The notes below the pieces were generated by a model. It searched no databases and was not told the origin of the DNA. It saw only the letters and a program-made list of their open reading frames with translations. Positions 1-7,313 of a stretch of DNA of 13,764 bases are shown here, in pieces; the first letter of the stretch is position 1; each line of letters starts with the position of its first letter. A program made the position numbers and the translations under genes. Where the stretch lies: positions 1-13,764 of the forward strand of contig JAJYPQ010000066.1 in NCBI GenBank assembly GCA_021795255.1. The letters are read 5' to 3'. This DNA is from Pseudomonadota bacterium. Lineage in GTDB: Bacteria; Pseudomonadota; Gammaproteobacteria; Acidiferrobacterales; Acidiferrobacteraceae.

Positions 1-98
1 ACGGGCGCTCTGGCATCTGGCCCGGCGCGCCGAAAAGATGGGCATGAGGCTCGTGCCTGGCGAACCGGTCGCTTCATAACAGTAAGGACATCAATATG

Positions 99-566
99 TT
101 AGAGAGTGTTTCTTGAGAGAGAGCGAATCGGGAGTCCCAAGCCAAGCCGAAAGGCGCGGCTGAGCCCAGCACCGCTTAGAGGGATTCCGATCCCGTAGGA
201 AAAGGTCGGGTTCGGTAACAGCCGGGCGTTCAAGAGCCTAGCCCCCGCCACCGCCTCGCGCGCGCGCAGCGCCCGCAGCTTGGGGTCGGCCACCACCGCC
301 ACGACCGCGGCCAGGTCAGGCGTAAGACCCTGACCCTTGTGGACGATCAAAGCCGGGAGGCGCGGCAAGAGCAGATGGGCCCGCGCCACCCAAAACGGAG
401 TAGCGCCGCGGGCTGCCAAGGCCGCCGCTACCGCCTTGGGGGTCAGCGGCCGTGAGGTGTAGACCGCGCAAGCGGCTAAAAGCAGGCCCGCCACCATCGC
501 GGCTATGACTTTCAGGGCCGCGATGGCGGCATAGCGCCGCGCTCGGTGAGCCCTCTCCCTTACCAC
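99..566 (-). pseudogene. Truncated outer-membrane efflux lipoprotein (TolC/CusC family), N-terminal part only
   Basis: The 155-residue frame starts with a basic stretch, a hydrophobic segment and a lipobox-like LLAAC, then a short extracytoplasmic part. Next come ADPKLRALRAREAVAGARLL and NARLLPNPTFSYGIGIPLSG, which resemble the first helical repeat and 'LLPNP' region of TolC/OprM/CusC-type outer-membrane factors. In the cell such proteins form the outer-membrane exit duct of RND or similar efflux pumps. Full-length members have roughly 400-500 residues, so about two thirds is missing: the frame ends in RSLSRNTL and a stop, close to where a normal protein would enter its first strand and next helix. 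In the 98 bases left to the edge I could not find a convincing continuation in any frame. The start is uncertain: GTG at 566 is used here and no well-placed ribosome site is visible. It lies 59 nt downstream of icd on the same strand. It could be a pseudogene or the residue of a rearrangement; the family call is from motif memory. Confidence 0.6.
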
Positions 567-625
567 GACGTACGCCCCTGGCCGTCAACCGGCGGTGGAG
601 CGGATCCCTCCTCCATTCCCACCCC

Positions 626-1867
626 TTAGTCTGTTCCCATAGCTCCGATAATAGCCTCTCCGAAGCGCGAACAACTCAGTTCAGTCGCACCGGGCCTAAG
701 CCGCGCTAGATCATAGGTCACATGGCCTGCGCGCAAGGCCGCGCCCAGACCTTGCACAATGAGATCGGCGGCCTCAGCCCAACCCATATGGCGCAACATC
801 ATCTCTGCCGACAAGATCAGAGACGATGGATTGACCTTATCTTGCCCAGCGTACCGCGGCGCGGTCCCATGAGTGGCCTCGAACATGGCCACGCTGTCGG
901 ACAGGTTGGCGCCGGGTGCCATGCCGATGCCCCCCACCTGCGCCGCCAGGGCATCCGAGATATAATCGCCGTTGAGATTCAGGGTCGCTATCACGCTATA
1001 GTCCTCGGGACGCAGCAGGATCTGTTGCAAAAAGGCGTCTGCGATCACGTCTTTCACGACTACCGAGCCGCCGTCAAGACGGCGGATCACGAGGCGGCCA
1101 TCCTGCTCTGTTGCGCCAAACTCGCGACGCGCCAAATCCATGCCCCACTGACGGAATGCGCCCTCGGTGAATTTCATAATATTGCCCTTGTGTACGAGCG
1201 TCACAGACGGACGCTTGTGGGCGATCGCATAAAGGAAGGCCTTGCGCACAAGGCGCTCTGTCCCTTCTCGGGACACGGGCTTTATGCCGACACCCGCAGT
1301 CTTGGGAAACCGAATGGAACGCACACCCAAGGTATCGGTCAAAAACCGGATCAACTGTTGCGCCTCGACCGATTCCGCCGGCCATTCGATACCGGCGTAG
1401 ATGTCCTCGGAATTTTCCCGAAAGATCACCATATCGGTCTTCTCCGGTTCTTTCAGGGGGCTTGGGACCCCTTCGAAATAGCGCACCGGACGCAAACAAA
1501 CGTATAGGTCCAATTCTTGGCGCAAGCTCACGTTAAGGGAGCGCAGCCCTCCCCCTACCGGCGTGGTCAAAGGCCCCTTTATCGACACCACGTATTCGGC
1601 GATGTCCGCTAGGGTCTCCTTGGGCAAGTAGTGGCCCGTGCGCTGATGAGCCTTTTCTCCGGCAAAAATCTCCCGCCACACGATGCTGCGCTTTGGGCCA
1701 TACGCCCGCGCCACGGCGGCATCGACCACGCGCTTCATGACCGGCGTGATATCGACCCCAATGCCGTCGCCTTCAATGAACGGGATGATCGGGTGATCGG
1801 GCACCTTTAAGACCGAATCGGTACCGACCGTAATCTTCTCGCCCATGCCCTTGATCGTCTTTGTCAT
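626..1867 (-). CDS. icd: Isocitrate dehydrogenase, NADP-dependent
   Basis: This enzyme oxidatively decarboxylates isocitrate to 2-oxoglutarate in the TCA cycle (cytoplasmic homodimer). The 413-residue product matches the E. coli-type family along its whole length. It has the substrate-binding loop [13 protein letters not shown], with Ser110 at the place of E. coli Ser113 (the AceK phosphorylation site), then [33 protein letters not shown] and [14 protein letters not shown]. The NADP-discriminating positions are Tyr339, Val345, Tyr385 and Arg389, matching E. coli Tyr345, Val351, Tyr391 and Arg395. Lys344 of E. coli is Arg338 here, a conservative change. The ATG at 1867 is preferred over an upstream in-frame TTG at 1888 because GAGGA lies at normal distance before it and the family starts there. 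It is divergent from rluE across 84 bp with an AT-rich island, as in E. coli. No strong terminator was seen after the stop. Confidence 0.97.
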   Translation of the reverse strand: MTKTIKGMGEKITVGTDSVLKVPDHPIIPFIEGDGIGVDITPVMKRVVDAAVARAYGPKRSIVWREIFAGEKAHQRTGHYLPKETLADIAEYVVSIKGPLTTPVGGGLRSLNVSLRQELDLYVCLRPVRYFEGVPSPLKEPEKTDMVIFRENSEDIYAGIEWPAESVEAQQLIRFLTDTLGVRSIRFPKTAGVGIKPVSREGTERLVRKAFLYAIAHKRPSVTLVHKGNIMKFTEGAFRQWGMDLARREFGATEQDGRLVIRRLDGGSVVVKDVIADAFLQQILLRPEDYSVIATLNLNGDYISDALAAQVGGIGMAPGANLSDSVAMFEATHGTAPRYAGQDKVNPSSLILSAEMMLRHMGWAEAADLIVQGLGAALRAGHVTYDLARLRPGATELSCSRFGEAIIGAMGTD

Positions 1868-1951
1868 GCGTTCCTCGTTTAGGTCCAACTGAGCCGGTAC
1901 CTATATAATATCCTAAGGGCCCGATTGTAGCGGACACGAAGCGAGCAGGAC
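1868..1951. promoter_or_regulatory. Divergent icd / rluE intergenic region with AT-rich core
   Basis: The 84 bp between the two divergent start codons contains TATATAATATC (1902-1912), a striking AT-rich island in GC-rich DNA. It can supply a -10 element to the right (TATAAT, 1904-1909) and a -10-like element to the left (TATTAT or TATATA). No good -35 hexamer is seen at 16-18 bp in either direction, so a shared promoter region is inferred rather than shown. Confidence 0.4.
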
Positions 1952-2491
1952 ATGGCGCGGTTGATTCTTTTTAACAAGCCTTACGGGGTACTCACGCAAT
2001 TCACGGATCGCCATGAGCGGCCAACGCTGAAAGACTTCATTGATGTTCGTCACGTCTATCCAGCGGGGCGCCTCGATCTCGATTCCGAAGGCCTCCTCCT
2101 GCTCACCGACTCCGGGCGCCTCGCGGCCGACATCACCCGACCGGGGCGCGGTTGGCCCAAGGTCTACTGGGCCCAAGTCGAAGGTGTTCCCGATAGCCAA
2201 GCGCTCACAAAGCTCGCGCGCGGCGTCATCTTAGACGGAGTCCGCACCCGGCCCGCCGAAGTCGAGCCCCTGGCTGAACCGGCTTTATGGCCGCGTACCC
2301 CGCCGATCCGCGTGCGCCTTACCTTAAAGACCAGCTGGATCGCCATTACGCTGCGTGAGGGACGCAATCGCCAAGTGCGGCGCATGACGGCCGCGGTCGG
2401 CCACCCCACCTTGCGCCTCGTTCGTTATCGGGTGGGCACACACACAATCGATGCGCTTCCCAGCGGGGAATGGCGCGAGATGGAGGCTTAA
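1952..2491 (+). CDS. rluE: 23S rRNA pseudouridine synthase, RluE type
   Basis: The 179-residue product belongs to the RsuA/RluB/E/F group of pseudouridine synthases. It begins directly with the catalytic domain and has no N-terminal S4 domain, as in RluE. Visible signatures are LILFNKPYGVLTQF near the start, the catalytic motif GRLDLDSEGLLLLT with Asp42 as the predicted nucleophile, and the late motif EGRNRQVRRM. In E. coli RluE converts U2457 of 23S rRNA to pseudouridine; the same target is inferred from family and synteny. An AGCAGGA ribosome site lies just before the ATG. It leads a same-strand block: nudJ begins 2 nt after its stop, so the genes are probably co-transcribed. Its position opposite icd is the same as in E. 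coli. Confidence 0.93.
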   Translation: MARLILFNKPYGVLTQFTDRHERPTLKDFIDVRHVYPAGRLDLDSEGLLLLTDSGRLAADITRPGRGWPKVYWAQVEGVPDSQALTKLARGVILDGVRTRPAEVEPLAEPALWPRTPPIRVRLTLKTSWIAITLREGRNRQVRRMTAAVGHPTLRLVRYRVGTHTIDALPSGEWREMEA

Positions 2492-2493
2492 GA

Positions 2494-2937
2494 ATGGCTC
2501 TTGATATTCACGTGACGGTAGCCGCAGTGGTAGAACGCGAAGGGCGGTTTCTGTGCGTCGAGGAGGAGGCGGGCGGGCAGCTTGTCCTTAACCAACCGGC
2601 TGGCCACCTAGAAGCCAACGAGTCGCTTCTCGAGGCGGTGGTACGGGAGACCTACGAGGAGACAGCCTTTGTCTTCGTCCCACGCGCCATGCTTGGGGTC
2701 TACCACTACACGAGCGCATCGGGGATTGCCTATCTGCGCTTTGCCTTCCTCGGCGCGGTCACAGAGCACCACCCCGACCAACCCCTAGACACCGGCATAA
2801 GACGCGCCCTATGGCTTTCCTATGCCGAACTCTTGCAGCGCCGCAACGAGCACCGTGGCCCCCAGGTACTGCGCACCCTAGAAGACTACCGCCGGGGCTG
2901 CTCTTATCCCCTGGAGTTGGTGACTTACCCGCTATGA
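2494..2937 (+). CDS. nudJ: Nudix hydrolase, NudJ-like (phosphatase/pyrophosphatase)
   Basis: The 147-residue protein carries a Nudix box from residue 37: G37, E43, the RE pair 51-52 and the EE pair 55-56, in the spacing Gx5Ex7REx2EE. These residues bind the divalent metal and catalyse hydrolysis of nucleoside di/triphosphates; E. coli NudJ also hydrolyses thiamine pyrophosphates (HMP-PP). The box ends EETAF rather than the canonical EExG, so the usual glycine is alanine, which I believe occurs in related sequences. The start at 2494 is chosen because GGAGG at 2482-2486 is well placed and the first residues (MALDIHVTVAAVVE) fit the family; an upstream GTG-type start would only run inside rluE. 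The stop overlaps the mnmA start as ATGA. Function is from family and synteny (rluE-nudJ-mnmA), not from substrate-specific residues. Confidence 0.9.
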   Translation: MALDIHVTVAAVVEREGRFLCVEEEAGGQLVLNQPAGHLEANESLLEAVVRETYEETAFVFVPRAMLGVYHYTSASGIAYLRFAFLGAVTEHHPDQPLDTGIRRALWLSYAELLQRRNEHRGPQVLRTLEDYRRGCSYPLELVTYPL

Positions 2938-4004
2938 AGGCGCACGTCGTTGTGGCGCTTTCCGGTGGCGTCGACTCAGCCGTCGCCGCCGCCCTCCTGC
3001 AAGAACAGGGCTACCGCGTCACCGGCCTCTTCATGAAAAATTGGGAAGACTTTGACACGCCCACCTTCTGCCCATCAGCCGTGGATTATGAATCGGCCCG
3101 GGCGGCAGCCGAGCTTTTGGAGATCCCGCTGCATGCCGTGAACTTCGCCGCCGACTACCGGGCGCGCGTCTTCGAACGCTTTCTGAACGATTGTGCGGCC
3201 GGACTTACGCCCAACCCTGATGTGTTATGTAACAAGGAGATCAAATTCGACGTCTTCTGGCACCATGCCCGCCGGCTCGGCGCGGACTTTATGGCGACCG
3301 GCCACTACGCCCGCGTAGCTGTGACTAATGGCCAGCATCGGCTACTCGTAGGCCGTGACCAAGACAAGGACCAGAGTTATTTCCTGCACACCATAGACCA
3401 GCACATCCTTGCGTACGTACTGTTTCCGATCGGAACGTTGCACAAACGCGAGGTGCGCGCAAAGGCTCGCTCTCTGGGTCTTGGTAACGCCGAACGCAAA
3501 GGGAGCAGCGGCATTTGCTTTATCGGCGAACGCCATTTTAAACCCTTTCTTGAACGCTACCTGAAGGGTGTAGCGGGCCCGATCATCACGCCCGACGGAA
3601 CCCTCAAGGGCCAACACGCCGGACTCATGTTCTATACGATCGGCCAGCGCCAGGGACTCGGAATCGGCGGCCCTGGCGATGCCTGGTATGTGGCCCAGAA
3701 ACGGCGGGCAGATAACGCTCTTATTGTCGTCCAAGGGACAGAACACCCACTTCTCTACCGTCAAGAGTGTGAAACCAGTGCCCCCCAGTGGCTTGGAACG
3801 CCACCCCGTCTTCCCTGGCAGGGGCACGCCAAGATCCGCTATCGCCAGGAGGCCGAGCCGGTCCACGTGGAGAATTTGGTGGACGGCTTACGTCTACGCT
3901 TTGATCGGCCGCAACGCGCGATAACGCCCGGCCAGTCGGCAGTATTCTACGACGGTCCGGTCTGTCTGGGGGGTGCCGTCATTCGCGAGTGGGGGGTTTC
4001 ATGA
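2934..4004 (+). CDS. mnmA: tRNA-specific 2-thiouridylase MnmA
   Basis: MnmA makes the 2-thio group of s2U34 in the wobble position of Lys, Glu and Gln tRNAs, using ATP and sulfur relayed from the cysteine desulfurase/Tus system. The 356-residue product has the N-terminal PP-loop SGGVDS (residues 10-15) for ATP, GLFMKNWE, the first catalytic cysteine in NPDVLCNKEIKF (Cys99), ATGHYAR, KDQSYFL and the second catalytic cysteine in SSGICFIGER (Cys195). The C-terminal beta domains with GQSAVFY and CLGGAVI are intact. Length is close to E. coli MnmA (about 368). An in-frame extension upstream to 2811 lies inside nudJ and is rejected: the PP-loop normally lies about ten residues from the start, and ATG 2934 gives the ATGA coupling with nudJ. 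In E. coli hflD follows; here only a short frame does. Confidence 0.97.
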   Translation: MKAHVVVALSGGVDSAVAAALLQEQGYRVTGLFMKNWEDFDTPTFCPSAVDYESARAAAELLEIPLHAVNFAADYRARVFERFLNDCAAGLTPNPDVLCNKEIKFDVFWHHARRLGADFMATGHYARVAVTNGQHRLLVGRDQDKDQSYFLHTIDQHILAYVLFPIGTLHKREVRAKARSLGLGNAERKGSSGICFIGERHFKPFLERYLKGVAGPIITPDGTLKGQHAGLMFYTIGQRQGLGIGGPGDAWYVAQKRRADNALIVVQGTEHPLLYRQECETSAPQWLGTPPRLPWQGHAKIRYRQEAEPVHVENLVDGLRLRFDRPQRAITPGQSAVFYDGPVCLGGAVIREWGVS

Positions 4005-4177
4005 CGCAGGGCCTGCGTGCGGTCGCGACCAAAATCTGCGGCCCGCGGCTTTTAAGGCGGGCCGTCACCGCGGCCGCAAACCATGTCTGCGCCGACGCCA
4101 TTGATTATTCCGTCCCGAGGGGTGCGGCAAAGGCCAAAACGCGCCATAATCCGCCCATGGGCGCACCGTCTCTGTGA
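4001..4177 (+). CDS. 58-residue ORF coupled to mnmA, in the hflD position (possible hflD remnant)
   Basis: The ATG overlaps the mnmA stop (ATGA, 4001-4004), with a run of G at normal ribosome-site distance, so translation by coupling is plausible. The product is MTQGLRAVATKICGPRLLRR followed by 38 residues, basic and alanine-rich. The usual gene here, hflD, encodes about 210 residues. Its N-terminal region, as I remember it from E. coli, has an 'IC' followed about 14 residues later by C-DADAL; here 'IC' is followed 16 residues later by C-ADAI. This weak resemblance plus the exact synteny suggests a truncated hflD, but chance cannot be excluded from reading alone. It may equally be an unrelated or non-functional frame. 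Confidence 0.3.
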   Translation: MTQGLRAVATKICGPRLLRRAVTAAANHVCADAIDYSVPRGAAKAKTRHNPPMGAPSL

Positions 4178-4658
4178 GCGTGGGTCGGGTAGCCTAGCCC
4201 ACGTGATAGCGTGGCGCAGAGCGGCCGACGAGTAAAGTTAGAGTGATTTCTGGCATCCCGTGGGGGCGCGCGTAAACCAAAGTGAGGCCCGCTGCGGCAC
4301 AGTCACTGGACGCGCCCAAACCGGGGTAGCAAAAGCCCCTAGGGACCAGCGCCACCAGCGGACCGTAGAAGAGGGCGCGGTCGATCCCAAGCCGCGCGCC
4401 GGCCAGCGGTCACATCTCCGTTCGTTCCCCGAGATGCCGGTGGCAGGAAGCATACGCGCGGGCTTGGTCCACGCTAAGCCGGCGGGCACGGGTATTAGTT
4501 TGACGAGCGGCCGCAGCCCATGAGGCCCATCCCCGCCGGTCTGGCAGGACCGGACGGGGACCAAAACCTCAGCGGCCGCTACGGCTTGGGATTGTGGCAT
4601 CGGTATTCCGAATAATCACGGTGAATGTCCGCGCCAAGACGCGGGGAGGAAAAAAGTT
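4178..4658. other. 481-nt gap before purB: no convincing gene, several GC-rich hairpins
   Basis: No frame on either strand looks like a protein: the longest ones (minus strand 4238-4600, 120 residues; plus strand 4260-4523, 87 residues) have low-complexity compositions, no ribosome site and no family motif. No tRNA, tmRNA, SRP RNA or RNase P signature was recognised. Short hairpins occur at 4199-4214 (CCACG/CGTGG), 4323-4340 (GGGG/CCCC), 4461-4480 (GGCTT/AAGCC), and a large nested one at 4506-4580. The last 40 nt should carry the purB promoter and ribosome site. From the mnmA stop to purB is about 655 nt, close to the length of an hflD gene, so this may be decayed coding sequence or a replacement non-coding RNA. 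Confidence 0.5.
4506..4580 (+). other. Large nested hairpin, candidate structured RNA or leader upstream of purB
   Basis: Three stems are nested. AGCGGCCGC (4506-4514) pairs with GCGGCCGCT (4572-4580). TGAGG (4521-4525) pairs with CCTCA (4567-4571), directly continuous with the first stem on the 3' side and separated by a 6-nt bulge on the 5' side. CCCCGCCGGTC (4531-4541) pairs with GACCGGACGGGG (4548-4559) with a single bulged A and a six-base loop. No T tract follows, so it is not a typical terminator. It ends 78 nt before the purB start codon. Confidence 0.45.
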
Positions 4659-6020
4659 GTGACGCAATTAGGTGCCCTGTCCCCATTAGACGGCCGCTAC
4701 GCCGCGCAGTTGACCGAGCTTGCCCCGATCTTTAGCGAGCAAGGTCTCATGCAAGCACGCCTTACAGCCGAGGTCGCCTGGCTCGTAGCCCTGAGCGAAG
4801 AGCCGGGAATCCCGGAATTACCCGCCTTTAGCCCCGAGAGTCGCGCCCGTCTCGAGGCCTTGGTGCACGATTTCGACGAGACCGGGGGCGCCGAGGTTAA
4901 GGCCATCGAGGCCACGACCAACCACGATGTCAAGGCGATCGAATATTATCTGCGCCGCCAGATGGAACGCTGTCCCGATCTCAAGCCCGCGGCTGAGTTC
5001 GTGCACTTTGCCTTGACATCCGAGGACATCAATAACGTCGCCTACGCCCTCATGGTTCAGAAAGGCCGGGACACAGTCCTCATCCCGGCACTCGAGACCC
5101 TGGTGGCGTCTTTAGAGCAGCTGGCCGTGTCCGGGGCCGACCAGGCGATGCTCGCCCGGACCCATGGGCAACCCGCCTCACCCACCACAGTCGGCAAAGA
5201 AATGCGGGTATTCGTCGCGCGGCTTGCGCGCACCGTAGACCAGATCCGGGCGGTCGCGCCGCTTGCCAAAATGAACGGCGCGGTCGGTAACTACAACGCC
5301 CATTACGTGGCCTACCCGGCAGTGGCCTGGCCGGAACTCTCCGCCCGCGTACTTGCAGGCCTCCATCTGCAGCAAAACCCCCATACCACGCAAATCGAAT
5401 CCCATGATGCCCTAGCCGAACTCTGCCACGCCCTGATACGCGCCAATAACGTCCTGATCGACGTTACCCGCGATCTCTGGGGCTATATCTCGCTTGGTTA
5501 CTTTCGCCAAAAAACCCGCGCAGGCGAGGTCGGTTCCTCGACCATGCCGCATAAGGTGAATCCCATTGATTTCGAGAACGCCGAAGGCAACCTCGGGCTC
5601 GCCAACGCCCTCCTCGGCCATCTCGCTCTAAAGCTGCCCATCAGCCGCTTTCAACGCGACCTCAGCGATTCGACGGTCTTGCGCAATGTTGGCAGCGCCT
5701 TCGCGTACGCCCTTTTGGCCTATCGTTCATGCGCCCGCGGCCTGACCAAGATCGAGATCGACAAGGCGCGCCTGGAGGCGGACCTAGGCGGCCATATCGA
5801 GGTGCTGACCGAGGCGGTACAGACCGTTATGCGCCGGTACGGTTTGGCCGGGGGCTACGAGGACCTAAAGGCCTTGAGTCGCGGGCGGGCCTTAAGCGCG
5901 CAGGATCTGGCCGACTTCATCGAGCGCCTAGCGCTTCCCGAGCCGGTCAAGACTGAGCTTCGCGCCCTGACACCTATAACCTACTTGGGCAATGCCGTAG
6001 CCCAAGGGAAAACGACCTAG
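4659..6020 (+). CDS. purB: Adenylosuccinate lyase
   Basis: PurB catalyses two steps of purine synthesis: SAICAR to AICAR plus fumarate, and adenylosuccinate to AMP plus fumarate. The 453-residue product is full length (E. coli 456) and starts LSPLDGRYAAQ, as the proteobacterial family does. It has the TSEDINN segment (residues 120-126), the catalytic histidine region ARTHGQPASPTTVGKE (His169) and the fumarase/aspartase-superfamily signature GSSTMPHKVNPIDFENAEGN (residues 292-311), whose loop serine acts as the general acid/base. The start is GTG with a strong GGGGAGGA site (4643-4650) 8 nt upstream; the next candidates would cut into the conserved N-terminus. It follows mnmA at a distance of 654 nt, the gap where hflD is expected. 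cbpA begins 40 nt downstream on the same strand, so read-through is possible. Confidence 0.97.
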   Translation: MTQLGALSPLDGRYAAQLTELAPIFSEQGLMQARLTAEVAWLVALSEEPGIPELPAFSPESRARLEALVHDFDETGGAEVKAIEATTNHDVKAIEYYLRRQMERCPDLKPAAEFVHFALTSEDINNVAYALMVQKGRDTVLIPALETLVASLEQLAVSGADQAMLARTHGQPASPTTVGKEMRVFVARLARTVDQIRAVAPLAKMNGAVGNYNAHYVAYPAVAWPELSARVLAGLHLQQNPHTTQIESHDALAELCHALIRANNVLIDVTRDLWGYISLGYFRQKTRAGEVGSSTMPHKVNPIDFENAEGNLGLANALLGHLALKLPISRFQRDLSDSTVLRNVGSAFAYALLAYRSCARGLTKIEIDKARLEADLGGHIEVLTEAVQTVMRRYGLAGGYEDLKALSRGRALSAQDLADFIERLALPEPVKTELRALTPITYLGNAVAQGKTT

Positions 6021-6060
6021 GGACTTGAATGCGGAGGGTTCTGCCCGCAGTTAATACGCC

Positions 6061-6978
6061 ATGCAATTCAAAGACTATTACGCCACCATGGGTCTCGAGC
6101 GCGCCGCCAGCACGGAGGACATCAAACGCGCCTATCGCAAGCTGGCCCGGAAATACCACCCCGATGTCAGTAAAGAAAAAGGCGCCGAGGAGCGGTTTAA
6201 GGAGATCGGCGAGGCCTATGAAGTGCTGCGCGATCCTGAGAAGCGCGCGGCCTATGACCAGCTCGGAAACCAGTGGCAATCGGAGCAGGATTTCACGCCG
6301 CCACCAGGCTGGCAGCCGTCCGGCAGCGGCCACGGTTCGGCCTTTAACGGCGCCCAATTCAGCGATTTTTTTGAGACCCTTTTCGGCGGGCGCAGCGGGC
6401 GCGCCGCCCTGCGCGGCGAGGACGAATACGCCAAACTCACGGTCACGCTCGAAGAGGCCTTTCAGGGAGCCACCCGCGCGGTCCGCCTGACCGTGCCGCA
6501 GCGGGACGGCCGCGGGCAAGTCACGAACGACGTACGGACCCTCAATGTCCGCATCCCCAAGGGCATCCAAGCGGGTCAGCAGATCCGTTTGAGCGGGCAA
6601 GGGAACCCTGGGATGGGTAATGCCGGGGCCGGCGATTTATACCTGGAGATCCAGATCGCACCCCATTCCCTCTACCGCGTGGACGGCCGCGACCTGTACC
6701 TGACGGTTCCTGTCACGCCCTGGGAAGCGGCGCTCGGGGCCAAACTCAAGGTACCGACCCTCGGGGGGCCGGTCGAGGTGCGCCTACCCCCCGGTTCCCA
6801 AACGGGTCATAAGTTACGGCTCAAAGGGCGCGGAATGGGCGGATCGAACCCGGGTGACCAATACGCGCTCATAGAGATCGTGAATCCGCGCGCTGATTCC
6901 GAGCGGGCGCAAGCGCTCTATGGCCAGATGGCCCGCGAGCTCGCCTTCGATCCACGCGCCCACTGGGGGACCCTATGA
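6061..6978 (+). CDS. cbpA: DnaJ-like co-chaperone CbpA (curved-DNA-binding protein)
   Basis: The 305-residue protein has an N-terminal J domain (about residues 4-69) with HPD at 33-35, which stimulates the ATPase of DnaK. A short glycine/phenylalanine-containing linker and two C-terminal substrate-binding beta domains follow (LNVRIPKGIQAGQQIRLSGQ; later VEVRLPPGSQTGHKLRLKGR). The cysteine-rich zinc-finger region of true DnaJ is absent, which defines the CbpA/DjlB type. E. coli CbpA also binds curved DNA and is induced in stationary phase; this is known of the family, not shown here. The ATG at 6061 begins a typical MQFKDYYATMG; a GGAGGG at 6031-6036 is rather far, so the ribosome site is weak. 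Its stop overlaps the cbpM start as ATGA, giving a two-gene unit. Confidence 0.95.
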   Translation: MQFKDYYATMGLERAASTEDIKRAYRKLARKYHPDVSKEKGAEERFKEIGEAYEVLRDPEKRAAYDQLGNQWQSEQDFTPPPGWQPSGSGHGSAFNGAQFSDFFETLFGGRSGRAALRGEDEYAKLTVTLEEAFQGATRAVRLTVPQRDGRGQVTNDVRTLNVRIPKGIQAGQQIRLSGQGNPGMGNAGAGDLYLEIQIAPHSLYRVDGRDLYLTVPVTPWEAALGAKLKVPTLGGPVEVRLPPGSQTGHKLRLKGRGMGGSNPGDQYALIEIVNPRADSERAQALYGQMARELAFDPRAHWGTL

Positions 6979-7313
6979 GTACGGCCCTACGAGGTCTAGT
7001 CCTTGACGAGGCGAGTTTGGTGACCCGGTCGGAGTTGTGCGGTAGTGGCCGCATCACGGCCGAGGAGCTCGACATTCTCGATGCCCTGGGGCTTGTGTTG
7101 CGCACTGAGCCTGACGCCTACCCCGCCTCAACCTGGCACCGCGTCAACCGCGCTCTGCGGCTGCGCCGGGGACTTGAGGTCGAGTGGGAGATCGTGGCGC
7201 TGATCATGGATCTCTTGCAGGAGATCGACACACTGAAGGCGCAGGCCCGCCATCTTGAGGCGATGCAAGGGTATCAGGATCGGCCGCCGAGGGACGAAAG
7301 TGAGGGGGCTTAG
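6975..7313 (+). CDS. cbpM: Chaperone modulator CbpM
   Basis: CbpM binds the J domain of CbpA and inhibits both its co-chaperone and its DNA-binding activity. The 112-residue product is the right size (E. coli CbpM about 100). It shows the MerR-like winged-helix beginning, with acidic and hydrophobic positions (LVLDEASLVTRSELC, then an AEELDILDALGLV segment). A helical tail near residues 68-95 (EVEWEIVALIMDLLQEIDTL) fits the family's coiled coil. The ATGA overlap with cbpA (6975-6978) implies translational coupling and fixed stoichiometry. The 3' end overlaps that of the convergent zinc-ribbon gene by 4 bp. Family assignment rests on position plus pattern; the sequence is divergent. Confidence 0.9.
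   Translation: MSTALRGLVLDEASLVTRSELCGSGRITAEELDILDALGLVLRTEPDAYPASTWHRVNRALRLRRGLEVEWEIVALIMDLLQEIDTLKAQARHLEAMQGYQDRPPRDESEGA

Noticed and set aside
576..592. GC-rich hairpin (GCCG/CGGC) between icd and the truncated efflux gene as a terminator
   Set aside because: The stem is only 4-5 bp and no T tract follows on either strand.
722..1507. 261-codon open frame on the plus strand opposite icd
   Set aside because: It is antisense to the highly conserved icd gene, is rich in His, Arg and Gln as expected of a shadow frame in GC-rich DNA, and has no ribosome site or family motif.
1868..1888. Upstream TTG start for icd adding seven residues
   Set aside because: The added codons cover the Shine-Dalgarno GAGGA itself; the ATG at 1867 has correct spacing and fits the family.
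2811..2933. Longer N-terminus for mnmA
   Set aside because: It lies inside nudJ, and the PP-loop SGGVDS should be about ten residues from the start, as it is with ATG 2934.
4410..4436. Possible tRNA T-arm or 6S-like segment (CATCTC...GAGATG with a GTTCGTTC-like loop)
   Set aside because: The loop is GTTCGTTC rather than the required TTCRA form, and no acceptor stem, D arm or anticodon arm could be drawn. 6S RNA central-bubble features were not found either.
4238..4600. 120-codon minus-strand frame in the mnmA-purB gap
   Set aside because: It has no ribosome site and no recognisable motif, and includes both arms of the large hairpin; its composition looks like translated non-coding GC-rich DNA. 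It remains the best protein alternative for the gap if conservation is found.
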